Assembly: GCA_900537125.1 (NCBI GenBank)
Contig: UNRJ01000001.1
Coordinates: forward strand, 248,001 to 312,000
Origin: Rhodobacteraceae bacterium Alg238-R152
GTDB taxonomy: Bacteria > Pseudomonadota > Alphaproteobacteria > Rhodobacterales > Rhodobacteraceae
Direction: 5' to 3'
DNA: 64,000 bases
Shown here: piece by piece, positions 18,338-26,693 of the stretch
How positions within the stretch are numbered: position 1 is the first letter of the stretch
Layout: every line of letters starts with the position of its first letter
Notes under the pieces: generated by a model
What the model was told of the DNA's origin: nothing
Seen by the model: the letters and a program-made list of their open reading frames with translations, nothing else
Databases searched by the model: none
Position numbers and translations under genes: made by a program

Positions 18338-18730
18338 TTGGCACGTCGACGCAGTGAGATGCTCACGGATGTTGAGCTTGAATTCATGATTGCCCTTTGG
18401 GAAATCGGCACAGGGTCTGTGCGTGACATTATGGGAGTGCTTCAGGACGATCAGCAGCGCGCCTATACGTCGGTGGCTACCGTGATGAAAATTCTGGACG
18501 ACAAGGGGTTTGTGACTTCGGACCGTAAGGACCGGGCGCTGGTGTATTCCCCTGCCGTTCAGAAGCGCGACTATGAAGGTCGCAGCCTGAAAAACCTGTC
18601 AAAAACCTTGTTTGGAGGAACCCCGACTGCGCTGGTGGCGCGACTGGTGGATAATGAGGATCTGACAGACGAAATGATCCAGGAAATCAAAGAGATCATC
18701 GACACAAGGATCAGAAAGGATGACGGTTGA
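18338..18730 (+). CDS. BlaI/MecI/CopY family transcriptional repressor
   Basis: A 130-residue winged-helix repressor. LTDVELEFMIALWE, TSVATVMKILDDKGFV and a C-terminal dimerisation helix (LVDNEDLTDEMIQEI) are typical. TTG 18338 is preferred because GGAG lies 8 bases upstream; GTG 18329 overlaps that signal and ATG 18359 would trim the N-terminus. It overlaps the peptidase gene by 11 bases, the usual BlaI-BlaR1 arrangement. In known systems the partner peptidase leads to repressor cleavage and derepression. No beta-lactamase gene is nearby, so the regulated targets are unknown. Confidence 0.9.
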   Translation: MARRRSEMLTDVELEFMIALWEIGTGSVRDIMGVLQDDQQRAYTSVATVMKILDDKGFVTSDRKDRALVYSPAVQKRDYEGRSLKNLSKTLFGGTPTALVARLVDNEDLTDEMIQEIKEIIDTRIRKDDG

Positions 18731-19835
18731 TCAAATCGTAGGGGGGGCGATCTGGGTTCAGCTTTTGATCCTGTTGGCCGCATGTGTTTTTGCCTGTTTT
18801 GAGGGCCTTTTTGTGCTGTCTGGAGGACGGCGCAGCTTCCATACGCGACGACGTTTGGGCATGGCGGCCATCGCCTGTCTGGCGTTGGTGCCGTTGGTTA
18901 CGCCGTATCTGATGACCACGTCTTATGCGGCCTCCGTGAACGCTACAGATGTTGTGGTGTCTCAGGTGCTTAGCGGAAATATTGCGCTTTCCGCCCAGGA
19001 AATGTCCGCGCTGTTGGCGATAAAAACGCAGTGGTTGGATCAGATGTCCACAGGCGGGTCAATTGTCGCGCAGGTGTTGATTGCGGCTTTTGCTATCGGC
19101 TTTGTCGTGCGTGGCGTCTACTTGGCCATCAATATTGGACGCATTCGTCGGGCCATCGAAGCCGGGCGTGTGGTACAACGTACCAAATGGGTGTCTGTTG
19201 TTGTGTCGCCTGCAGTGAACGTGCCGTTTTCGACACGTGGGTTGCTGCGCTACTATGTGGTGCTGCCGAAGTCGTTGTTCCGCGATGGCGCGGGTGTCGA
19301 GATGGCACTGGGCCATGAGATGCAGCACATTCGTCAAGGGGATGTGGATGCGGAAGTTCTGCTGTCATTGATCTCACCTTTGGCGGTGCTCAATCCGGGT
19401 TTTTGGTTCCTTTCCAGTCGCTTGCGTAAATTGGGTGAACTGGCCTGTGACCGGGCTTATCTGGCGCGTAAAGGCTTTGACGCGCATGGCTATGCGCTTC
19501 GGCTGTTGGACATTGCGCGGTATTCTCAAGCGCAAGCCAAGGCGCAGCCGACGGCTTTTGGTGTGCCTTTGGTGGGGCGCAAAATTCCGTTTTTGTCACG
19601 TCGGTCTATGTTGAAAGATCGCATCGAGGAGATTGCGCGAGATCAGGATGATCCGGCGAAGGAAGCCTTGGTATTAGGCGCGGGCATGTCGGTGTTGATG
19701 GCCGGTGTGGTGCTGCTTGGGGCGGTGTCTTTGACCGAGCCAGAGGACTGGAGCCATGAGAGGATCATGCTCAGCACGGTGGCCAATTTGGATCGATTAA
19801 ACGAGCTCAACACGCTGGCGCAGCGCAGCTGGTAA
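18720..19835 (+). CDS. M56-family (BlaR1-like) membrane metallopeptidase
   Basis: A 371-residue membrane protein. Several hydrophobic segments lie at about residues 10-30, 40-60 and 110-130. The gluzincin motif HEMQH (His199, Glu200, His203) is followed by a downstream Glu in KLGELACDRAYLARKG, the third-ligand region of the family. A late hydrophobic segment is at about 325-345. True BlaR1 carries a C-terminal extracellular penicillin-binding sensor of about 250 residues; here only about 30 residues follow the last segment, so the sensor is missing. AGAAAGGA is the ribosome binding site. The inducing signal is unknown. Confidence 0.85.
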   Translation: MTVDQIVGGAIWVQLLILLAACVFACFEGLFVLSGGRRSFHTRRRLGMAAIACLALVPLVTPYLMTTSYAASVNATDVVVSQVLSGNIALSAQEMSALLAIKTQWLDQMSTGGSIVAQVLIAAFAIGFVVRGVYLAINIGRIRRAIEAGRVVQRTKWVSVVVSPAVNVPFSTRGLLRYYVVLPKSLFRDGAGVEMALGHEMQHIRQGDVDAEVLLSLISPLAVLNPGFWFLSSRLRKLGELACDRAYLARKGFDAHGYALRLLDIARYSQAQAKAQPTAFGVPLVGRKIPFLSRRSMLKDRIEEIARDQDDPAKEALVLGAGMSVLMAGVVLLGAVSLTEPEDWSHERIMLSTVANLDRLNELNTLAQRSW

Positions 19836-19854
19836 AACTGTCAGAAACTTAGAA

Positions 19855-19890
19855 AACGGCCTCGTCACAGTGCTTTGTGGCGGGGCCGTT
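19855..19890 (+). terminator. Long hairpin after the BlaI/M56 pair
   Basis: A 15-bp stem with several G-T pairs (AACGGCCTCGTCACA against TGTGGCGGGGCCGTT) surrounds a 6-base loop. It is not followed by a clear T-run, so it may be a weak or rho-assisted terminator or an mRNA-stabilising hairpin. Confidence 0.5.
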
Positions 19891-19904
19891 AACCTTTGAA
19901 ATCA

Positions 19905-19949
19905 ACGTCGGTAAAGCGTCTGTATCGCGGCTGTTTTGCGGAGGTAGGT
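19905..19949. repeat. 45-nt intergenic repeat, copy A
   Basis: This stretch matches 34527-34571 at 36 of 45 positions, with an identical 18-base core GTATCGCGGCTGTTTTGC. Both copies lie in non-coding DNA soon after the 3' end of a + strand operon and before a convergent gene. Function unknown. Confidence 0.65.
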
Positions 19950-19998
19950 CTTTGGGGATCACTGCCGCGTTAAGAGTTCTTTCCGGTGGTTAAGTCAT

Positions 19999-20103
19999 GG
20001 GGGCGCTGCCCCCGTTGCCGTTGGCGACTCCCCCGGGATATTTAGGGCAAGAAGAAGAGAGAGGTCCTAGATTTCTTCTTACCTTAAATATCCCCGCCGG
20101 AAG
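19999..20103. repeat. Inverted pair of dispersed GC-rich repeats, copies 3 and 4
   Basis: Copy 3 on the + strand has the head hairpin GGGGGC-GCT-GCCCCC (19999-20013) and the tail at 20029-20057 (C-run, GGGATATTTAGGG, CAAGAAGAAG). Copy 4 on the - strand covers 20073-20103 (reverse reading: CCGGCGGGGATATTTAAGG then TAAGAAGAA). The two tails face each other 15 bases apart and could fold into a long hairpin. The rest of the gap from 19836 to 20206 contains a hairpin, the 45-nt repeat and the glp terminator, and no convincing gene. Confidence 0.75.
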
Positions 20104-20155
20104 CATCTGTGTTTGCGGCCCGGAACAGAAGGCACGGCTCTTGCGCAAACACAAA

Positions 20156-20181
20156 GGGCAGCGCTGTGGCTGGCGCTGCCC
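20156..20181 (-). terminator. Terminator of the glycerol transporter operon
   Basis: A 9-bp stem GGGCAGCGC/GCGCTGCCC with an 8-base loop is followed, on the - strand, by TTTGTGTTT. It lies 25 bases past the last gene of the operon. On the + strand a T-run also follows (TTGATTTTTTT), so it may be bidirectional. Confidence 0.7.
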
Positions 20182-20206
20182 ATTGATTTTTTTGCGGTGT
20201 TTTGGG

Positions 20207-20485
20207 TTAGACTTTCCAGAAGCAGAAAGTGCCCCAGCACATTGCCAGACCAAGCGGCCACCAGAGCGGCTCACCCATCAGCCCCAGCCAGGCGAGGAAG
20301 ATGAAACTTCCCCCCAGACAGGTGAGGAACAAGCGGTCGCCTCGGGTGGTGACCAGACCCAGTACGCCTTTGCGTTCGGCCCCGCCGGGATGTTTGATCT
20401 CAATCACAATCAGTGTTCCGATTGCGCTGAAGAGCACAATGAAAATTGCGGCCGTGGGCCAGGTCCATGCCATCCAACTCAGCAT
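20207..20485 (-). CDS. glpU: DUF2160 small membrane protein of the glycerol transporter operon
   Basis: A 92-residue protein with two to three hydrophobic segments (WTWPTAAIFIVLFSAIGTLIVI, about residues 7-28; about 55-70; about 73-88) and a cytoplasmic-like loop KHPGGAERKG. It belongs to the DUF2160 family found with GlpSTPQV-type glycerol transporters, where it is called GlpU and has no known role. The ATG at 20485 has GGGGAG upstream and lies one base after the preceding permease gene. It is the last gene of the operon. Confidence 0.8.
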   Translation of the reverse strand: MLSWMAWTWPTAAIFIVLFSAIGTLIVIEIKHPGGAERKGVLGLVTTRGDRLFLTCLGGSFIFLAWLGLMGEPLWWPLGLAMCWGTFCFWKV

Positions 20486-20486
20486 A

Positions 20487-21284
20487 TCAAACTCTCCCCA
20501 TCGCGAAGCCCTTCGCGATGTAGTTGCGTACAAAATAGATCACGATTGCACCGGGAATGATGGTGAGCGTGCCGGCGGCGGCCAGCAGGCCCAGTTCATA
20601 TCCCGCGCTTGAGGCGGTTTTGGTCATCGTGGCGGCGATGGGTTTGGCGGCCACAGCGGTCAGGGTTTTGGCCAAGAGCAGCTCCACCCATGAGAACATG
20701 AAGCAGAAGAAAGCGGCCACGCCGACGCCAGCTTTGATCGTTGGGATGAAGATCGTCAGGAAGAAGCGTGGGAAGGAGTAGCCATCTACATAGGCCGTTT
20801 CATCCAGTTCTTTTGGTACGCCGCCCATGAAGCCTTCCAAAATCCACACGGCGAGTGGGATGTTGAACAGGCAGTGCGCCAGCGCCACGGCGAGGTGCGT
20901 GTCAAACAAGCCCACAGCGGAGTAAAGCTGAAAGAAGGGTAGGGCGAACACGGCAGCCGGGGCCATGCGGTTTGTGAGCAGCCAGAAGAACAGCTGTTTG
21001 TCGCCCAGAAAGCGGTAGCGGCTAAAGGCGTAGGCCGCAGGCAAGGCCACCGCGATGGAAATGACCGTGTTCAGAGACACGTAGATGATCGAGTTGATGT
21101 AGCCCCAATACCATGTTGGATCGGTGAAGATCGTGATGTAGGCCTCCAGCGTGAAGGTCTGGGGGAAGAGCGAAAACCCGGAGAGGATCTCGTTGGTGGT
21201 TTTAAAGCTCATCGCTACTAGCCAGTAGATCGGCAGCATCAGGAAGAAGATGTAAAGAATTGGAACGAGTGATCGTTTTCGCAT
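20487..21284 (-). CDS. glpQ: Glycerol-type ABC transporter permease 2
   Basis: A 265-residue MalG-like inner-membrane permease with about six membrane segments. The EAA loop reads EGFMGGVPKELDETAYVDG, the site that contacts an ATPase subunit. It lies 11 bases after the first permease gene. Gene order and the presence of two ATPases, DUF2160 and a roughly 580-residue binding protein match the rhizobial glycerol importer. Confidence 0.88.
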   Translation of the reverse strand: MRKRSLVPILYIFFLMLPIYWLVAMSFKTTNEILSGFSLFPQTFTLEAYITIFTDPTWYWGYINSIIYVSLNTVISIAVALPAAYAFSRYRFLGDKQLFFWLLTNRMAPAAVFALPFFQLYSAVGLFDTHLAVALAHCLFNIPLAVWILEGFMGGVPKELDETAYVDGYSFPRFFLTIFIPTIKAGVGVAAFFCFMFSWVELLLAKTLTAVAAKPIAATMTKTASSAGYELGLLAAAGTLTIIPGAIVIYFVRNYIAKGFAMGRV

Positions 21285-21295
21285 GATCGCTCTCC

Positions 21296-22155
21296 TTAGT
21301 TCAGGTCGTCTTTGGTCATCAGCGTGTAGAACAGCCAGGACACAAAGAGGGTGATTGCGAAGTAGATGAGGCTCATCGCGGCGGCGGGGCCGAGGTCAAA
21401 CTGACCCAAAGCGATTTTCACCAGATCGATGGACAGGAGCGTGGTGGAGTTGCCGGGGCCACCGCCGGTCAGAACGAAAGGTTCTGTGTAGATGTTGAAG
21501 CTGTCCATGAAGCGCAGAAGGATGGCGATGGTCAGAACGTTCTTCATCTTGGGCAGTTGGATGTAGCGGAACACGGACCAGTTGGAGGCGCCGTCGATCT
21601 TGGCGGCCTGATAATAGGCATCCGGGATCGAAACGAGACCGGCGTAGGCCAGCAGCACCACCAGCGAGGTCCAGTGCCAGACGTCCATGCCGATGATGGT
21701 GATCCATGCGGCGACCGGATCCTGCGTCATGTCGTAGTTGATGCCGAGCACGTGGTTCAGGAAGTAACCCAGAAGGCCAATGTCGGGCAGAGCAAAGATG
21801 TTCCACATTGCACCCACAACGTTCCATGGGATCAGCATGGGCAGGGCCATAAGCACAAGGCAGACCGGCACCCAGAAGCCTTGGCGTGGCATGGCAAGGG
21901 CGATGGCGATGCCCAGCGGCACTTCGATGATCAGGATCATGAAAGTGAAGAAGAATTGACGTCCCAGTGCGGCGTGGAAGCGTTCCGACCGCAGGATTTG
22001 TTCAAACCAGGTGAGGCCTTCCCAGAAGAACAGGTTGTCGCCAAAGGTTTCCTGCACCGAGTAATTGACCACTGTCATCATTGGGATGATGGCGTTGAAG
22101 GCCACAAGTAGCAGCACCGGGGCTACGAAGAACCAGGCTTTTTGGTTTTCGGTTT

Positions 22156-22159
<4 letters not shown>
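21296..22159 (-). CDS. glpP: Glycerol-type ABC transporter permease 1
   Basis: A 287-residue MalF-like permease with about six membrane segments. The EAA-loop equivalent is AGLVSIPDAYYQAAKIDGA. Its start overlaps the upstream ATPase stop by 4 bases (ATGA), implying coupled translation. It is expected to form the translocation pore with the second permease. Confidence 0.88.
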
Positions 22160-23247
<1,088 letters not shown>

Positions 23248-23260
23248 TCTGTAATGCCCC

Positions 23261-24322
23261 TTAGCCGACGCGGGCGCCGTCGGGCGCGAAATAGAAACAG
23301 GTGGTGGGATCGAGGAAGAAATTGTGATCTTCGCCAATCTGATACGGGTGGGTGCCATGGGCGAGGCTGACCCAGTTGTTGCCGCCAAACGTAAAATGCG
23401 CGGAGCTTTCGGAACCGGAGAGTTCGGTCACACCAATCCGGCCTGTCAAAGAGACATCCGCGCCGTCGTGGGTATGTGGCAAGACGTGGTGCGGGCGCAC
23501 GGCCATGACGTAATCGCCATCTCTGAGGCTTGCGGCCTCGCCTGATGCGGTCCAGCTGAGATCACCTAAGAACATCGCGTCGCCGCGTTTGGTGACGGGG
23601 GCGTGGTTGATGGGCGGGTCGGAAAACACGCTGGCGGCTGTCAGGGAGGCCGGCGCGCGGTAGATGTCAGCTGTGGTGCCAAACTGGGCCACGGACCCAT
23701 CGACCATCAGGGCGGTTTCGCCGCCAAGCAGAAGCGCTTCTTCGGGCTCAGAGGTGGCGTAGACCACCACGGCACCGCGTCCGGCAAAAAGCTCTGGCAA
23801 CTGCTCGCGTAGCTCTTCGCGCAGTTTGTAATCCAAGTTGGCCAACGGCTCGTCAAGAAACACTGCGCGGCTTTCTTTGGCAATGGCGCGGGCCAGGGCG
23901 CAGCGCTGTTGTTGGCCACCGGAGAGCTCATGTGGACGACGCTGAAGCATGGGGCCAAGTTGCAGAATATCGGCAGCTTCAGCCACACGGTCGGCAATCT
24001 CGGATTTGGCCATGCCAGCCACTTTCAAAGGCGAAGCGATGTTCTCAAACACAGTCATGTGCGGGTAGTTCACAAAGAACTGGTGCACGAGGCTGATCTT
24101 GCGTTTTTGTGTGGAGAGGGCGGTCACGTCTTCGCCCTCCATGAGGATCTGACCGGAGGCGATCGGGTCCAGCCCGGCCATCATCTTAATCAGAGAGGTT
24201 TTGCCAGCGCCGGTTTCGCCCAGCAGCACGTTGAAGTGGCCTTTTCTCAACGTGAGGGTCGTGGGTTTGATGTGTGTCACACCTTGCACGACCTTTGTAA
24301 TATTATTTATTTCCAGTGCCAT
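23261..24322 (-). CDS. glpS: Glycerol-type ABC transporter ATPase 1
   Basis: A 353-residue ATPase. Walker A is LLGETGAGKTSLI, the signature is LSGGQQQRCALARA and Walker B is AVFLDEPLANLD; a C-terminal OB-like regulatory domain follows. The start MALEINNITKVV at 24322 agrees with the family; an upstream in-frame extension would run far into the intergenic region without support. It pairs with the atypical ATPase encoded next. The 142-base gap before it, after the binding-protein gene, may hold an internal processing site that keeps the binding protein in excess. Confidence 0.88.
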   Translation of the reverse strand: MALEINNITKVVQGVTHIKPTTLTLRKGHFNVLLGETGAGKTSLIKMMAGLDPIASGQILMEGEDVTALSTQKRKISLVHQFFVNYPHMTVFENIASPLKVAGMAKSEIADRVAEAADILQLGPMLQRRPHELSGGQQQRCALARAIAKESRAVFLDEPLANLDYKLREELREQLPELFAGRGAVVVYATSEPEEALLLGGETALMVDGSVAQFGTTADIYRAPASLTAASVFSDPPINHAPVTKRGDAMFLGDLSWTASGEAASLRDGDYVMAVRPHHVLPHTHDGADVSLTGRIGVTELSGSESSAHFTFGGNNWVSLAHGTHPYQIGEDHNFFLDPTTCFYFAPDGARVG

Positions 24323-24464
24323 GGATGCACCTATTGATCCTTGTGTCGCCCTGTGGAGGAGGGGCCCTGTTGGTGAGGGAAGTGGGCAGGATGGCCGGGG
24401 CTTTGAGGGAAAGCCCCGGCCTGTTCGACCAATTTCACGGGGAGTGAATGGTCTGGAGGAACGC

Positions 24465-26201
24465 TTAGTTCGAGTTCCAGCGGGCAACGAGGGCGTCATA
24501 GTTGACGGTCTCACCCTGTGGCTTTTCGTTGTCCAGCTTTGGCTTGGCGCCGCCGTTGGCATACCACCACTCCGCGTCTTTCTCTTCGTTCAGACGTGGG
24601 CCGCAGCCGCCGTAGACATTCTGGGCTTCGTCTGCGCGCTGCATACGGGCCATGGTGATGTCCATTTCTTCGGCCAGACGGTTCATCGCTTCCTGCGGTG
24701 TAAAGGCACCGGAGTTCACGTCACCAATCTGCTGCCACCAGATTTGGGCAAGCTTTGGATAGTCCGGCACGTTCACACCAGTTGGGGACCAAGCCACACG
24801 ATCAGGTGAGCGATAGAACTCGACCAGACCACCCAGTTTTGGAGCGCGTTCGGTGAAGCTTTCGTGGTTCACAGAGCTGTCACGCGCGAAGGTCAGACCC
24901 ACGTGGGACTTTTTCACGTCAACAGTTTTGGAGGTCACGAACTGTGCATAAAGCCATGCGGCCTGTGCGCGCTCAGATGGGGTGGACTTCAGGAAGGTCC
25001 AGGAGCCGACGTCCTGATAACCAACCTTCTGGCCTTCTTCCCAATAGGGGCCGTGTGGGCTTGGTGCCATACGCCACAATGGGTTGCCGTCGCCGTCCAC
25101 GGTGTTGTTGCCTTCAGACTGCGGCTTCACCATGTCTGCGGTAAAGGCGGTGTACCAGAAGATCTGCTGGGCCACGTTGCCTTGTGCCAGAGCGGGCAGC
25201 GACTGATAGAAGTCGTAAGACGCCGCACCGGGAGGGGCATAGTTGCGCAGCCATTCGTCCCATTTGCGGATCGCGTAGACCGCTGCTGGACCGTTGGCGG
25301 CACCACCGCGGGTGACGGATGCGCCAGCCGGGTTACAGGAGCCTTCCTCCATGCGGATGCCCCATTCGTCGATTGGCACACCGTTTGGCTCACCCTTGGA
25401 GCCTGCGCCCGCCATGGAGAGCCACGCATCGGTCATACGCCAACCAAGGTCAGGCGCGCGTTTGCCGTAGTCCATGTGACCGTAGATATCGACCCCGTCG
25501 ATGTTCTTCACGTCTTTGGAGAAGAATTCAGCGATATCTTCATACGCGGACCAGTTTACAGGCACGCCAAGGTCATAGCCGTATTTGGCTTTGAAAGATT
25601 CTTGCAGATCGGCGCGGTCAAACCAGTCTTTGCGGAACCAGTAGAGGTTGGCAAACTGCTGATCGGGCAGCTGATAGAGATCGCCATCTGGGCCAGTGGT
25701 GAACTGGGTGCCCATGAAGTCAGCCAGATCGAGGGTTGGGGAGGTTGTGCCTGCCCATTCGCCTGCCATCATGTCGGTCAGGTTATACGCCAGTTGCAGG
25801 CGTGAGTGGGTGCCGATCAGGTCGGAGTCATTGACGTAACCGTCATAGAGGTTCCGCTTGGTCTGCATCTGTGTTTGCACAGCCTGCACCACTTCGCCTT
25901 CACCAAGGATCTGGTGGTTGACCTTGATGCCGGTGATTTCCTCAAAGGCCTTGGTCAGAACTTCGGCCTCATAACCGTGTGTCGGAATTCCTTCCGACAG
26001 CACGTTGATTTCCATACCCTCAAAGGGCTGCGCAGCGGAGATAAACCACTGCATTTCGCCCATTTGCTCGTCTTTGGACAGCGAAGATGGCTGGAATTCT
26101 GCATCGATCCAGCGCTTGGCTGCCGCGTCGTCGGCATGTAGCGATTGTGTACCCGCAATCACGGCAGATGCCGCAACGGCGGAGATAAGATACTTACGCA
26201 T
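24465..26201 (-). CDS. glpV: Glycerol-type ABC transporter substrate-binding protein
   Basis: A 578-residue periplasmic solute-binding protein, unusually large for the extracellular binding-protein class, as is GlpV. The signal peptide is MRKYLISAVAASAVIAGTQS with cleavage probably near LHA. Aromatic, acidic binding-site segments follow, and the C-terminus contains GGCGPRLNEE. The ATG at 26201 has a strong GGGAGGA. It is the first gene of the six-gene operon, whereas in the rhizobial system the binding protein is last and glpD first. No glpK or glpD lies in the window. Glycerol is the likeliest substrate by family; other polyols are possible. Confidence 0.85.
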   Translation of the reverse strand: MRKYLISAVAASAVIAGTQSLHADDAAAKRWIDAEFQPSSLSKDEQMGEMQWFISAAQPFEGMEINVLSEGIPTHGYEAEVLTKAFEEITGIKVNHQILGEGEVVQAVQTQMQTKRNLYDGYVNDSDLIGTHSRLQLAYNLTDMMAGEWAGTTSPTLDLADFMGTQFTTGPDGDLYQLPDQQFANLYWFRKDWFDRADLQESFKAKYGYDLGVPVNWSAYEDIAEFFSKDVKNIDGVDIYGHMDYGKRAPDLGWRMTDAWLSMAGAGSKGEPNGVPIDEWGIRMEEGSCNPAGASVTRGGAANGPAAVYAIRKWDEWLRNYAPPGAASYDFYQSLPALAQGNVAQQIFWYTAFTADMVKPQSEGNNTVDGDGNPLWRMAPSPHGPYWEEGQKVGYQDVGSWTFLKSTPSERAQAAWLYAQFVTSKTVDVKKSHVGLTFARDSSVNHESFTERAPKLGGLVEFYRSPDRVAWSPTGVNVPDYPKLAQIWWQQIGDVNSGAFTPQEAMNRLAEEMDITMARMQRADEAQNVYGGCGPRLNEEKDAEWWYANGGAKPKLDNEKPQGETVNYDALVARWNSN

Positions 26202-26276
26202 CTTGTCCTCCCAATTGTTTGTAGACCAGCCCGAGAGCCGGATGCCTAAAGGTGTCAAATGCGCTTTTTTCAGTCA

Positions 26277-26352
26277 ACTAATAATTTAGTAGATGTGGGG
26301 CGCTGTTGCGCTATGTGAGTTTAAGTAATTGCAATTTATTGTGAAATTGCAA
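26277..26352. promoter_or_regulatory. Operator-like inverted repeats upstream of the glycerol transporter operon
   Basis: The gap between 26202 and 26693 is AT-rich and serves two divergent genes. It holds a perfect 9-bp inverted repeat TTGCAATTT-ATTGTG-AAATTGCAA (26329-26352) and a smaller one ACTAA-TAAT-TTAGT (26277-26290). Their position 75-150 bases upstream of the binding-protein start suits a repressor or activator site for that operon. No regulator gene is adjacent. No further gene is seen in this gap. Confidence 0.6.
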
Positions 26353-26693
26353 ACTTTAACTTGGCGTCAGGGGGCGTTTTGGAGACAGGTTACCGTCAAT
26401 TTTGCGATTCTGGCTATGTTCGTTTTGTTCGGTTGTGCGCGAAAATGCTCCAAAAAGCGGGTTGGATTCGGATGAGCAGGGGCAGGCAGGAACGATTGTT
26501 GCCGCTTGAGTATCGTGCGGTTTGGTTGGTTTGTGCAGTAAATGAACCTTCTGCACCCGACTGTTCCGAATTTGGAAACAGTTAGTATTAAATTTTTCTT
26601 AACCCTCGTACAATTTTGGCGATAGGCTGAAAGTTCTGGTACTATCTCCGACTAAATTTTTTGAAATTTCGGCAAAACCTGTGGGGGCAGTCT

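Noticed and set aside
18720..19835. Full beta-lactam sensor BlaR1
   Set aside because: The C-terminal penicillin-binding sensor domain is absent; only the M56 peptidase part is present.
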